The notes under the pieces were generated by a model that searched no databases, was not told where the DNA came from, and worked only from the letters and a program-made list of their open reading frames with translations. The position numbers were made by a program, and so were the translations under genes. A stretch of DNA of 64,000 bases from the NCBI GenBank assembly GCA_012932295.1, contig JAAONU010000019.1:29303913-29367912 (forward strand), read 5' to 3'. The DNA is from Cyclina sinensis. Its lineage: Eukaryota; Mollusca; Bivalvia; Venerida; Veneridae. Below, in pieces: positions 63,596-64,000 of this stretch. Every line of letters begins with the position of its first letter. Position 1 is the first letter of the stretch.

Positions 63596-64000
63596 GTAAT
63601 TGTATCTTTTCTTCAAATAAATATTCAACCAGAAGTTTTGAAACCTCATTAGAATTTAGAAAGAAATTGTGATAATCTGTTTAGCATTGTTGATTAATTT
63701 TGAAATAATAAAATATGTAATATTGATATACAATATATTAACTGTGGTATAATTGTACTTTTTCATACACTTTTTAATCAGTTTCATTATATAGCTGTTG
63801 AATTCTTTAGAAATCAGCTGTAAGTCAGAATTAGCAGTTTTAGCTTCTAGGGGACCACAGTGTTTGAAAAAAGGCAGGAATTAAAACTGTATTGCTTTTT
63901 TGCTCCTTATGTATTCAAACCAGACTGAAGTGTAGGTCTTTTTTTATTATGAATTTGATGCTTACATCTGAAGAAGTAAAAAGTAAAATTTAAAGATTTT

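Noticed and set aside
1..64000. CRISPR arrays, operons, bacterial ribosome binding sites
   Set aside because: The tandem arrays lack the repeat-spacer pattern, and genes have spliceosomal introns; this is eukaryotic DNA.

Overview
The window is nuclear DNA from an animal, most likely a bivalve mollusc. The sequence is strongly AT-rich. Its genes are split into short exons by long GT-AG introns, and it carries dense minisatellites and MITE/SINE-type repeats. Several dispersed repeat types (segments beginning 'acaagagggtcc', 'aataggggtcat' or 'tgacctagatatcat', and tRNA-headed SINEs) are of a kind I associate with bivalve genomes. The organism call is inference from gene content and repeat style; no species-diagnostic gene is present.

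Four protein genes can be supported. (1) A first coding exon of a PIGZ-like GPI mannosyltransferase lies on the minus strand (5241-5565); the rest of the gene is either beyond the left edge or lost. (2) A small two-exon gene lies on the plus strand (12145-13594) and encodes a 160-residue death-fold protein. It may have an alternative first exon at 9088-9103. (3) A complete GLT1D1 gene (glycosyltransferase 1 domain-containing protein 1) lies on the minus strand (35484 down to 19705). I resolved 11 exons whose phases all join into an uninterrupted 366-codon frame plus stop. (4) The 5' part of a HIP1/HIP1R gene lies on the plus strand (from 39560 past the right edge). I resolved 17 exons giving 554 codons: the ANTH lipid-binding domain, the linker and the start of the coiled coil. 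GLT1D1 and HIP1 are head to head, with about 4 kb between their start codons.

Region by region: 1-5200 is non-coding and holds four tandem arrays. 5.2-5.6 kb is the PIGZ-like exon. 5.6-12.1 kb is mainly unassigned, with a MITE at 11.0-11.5 kb. 12.1-13.6 kb is the death-fold gene, with a SINE in its intron. 14.8-15.2 kb is a dead Tc1/mariner copy, and 15.6-16.7 kb is a 54-bp minisatellite. 16.7-19.7 kb is the 3' flank of GLT1D1. 19.7-35.5 kb is GLT1D1, whose introns hold most of the transposon debris. This includes two inverted-repeat elements whose target-site duplications are still visible, one of them nested in an older repeat. 35.5-39.6 kb is the shared upstream region. 39.6-64 kb is HIP1, whose introns hold at least six tandem arrays.

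The most unusual signal is in HIP1. Intron 8 contains a degenerate tandem array whose unit resembles the 3' end of exon 8 together with its splice donor. Intron 4 contains a copy of the acceptor and start of exon 5. The four genes have no evident common pathway. PIGZ acts in GPI-anchor assembly in the ER, GLT1D1 is a predicted glycosyltransferase of poorly defined substrate, HIP1 works in clathrin-actin endocytosis, and the death-fold protein is probably a signalling adaptor.
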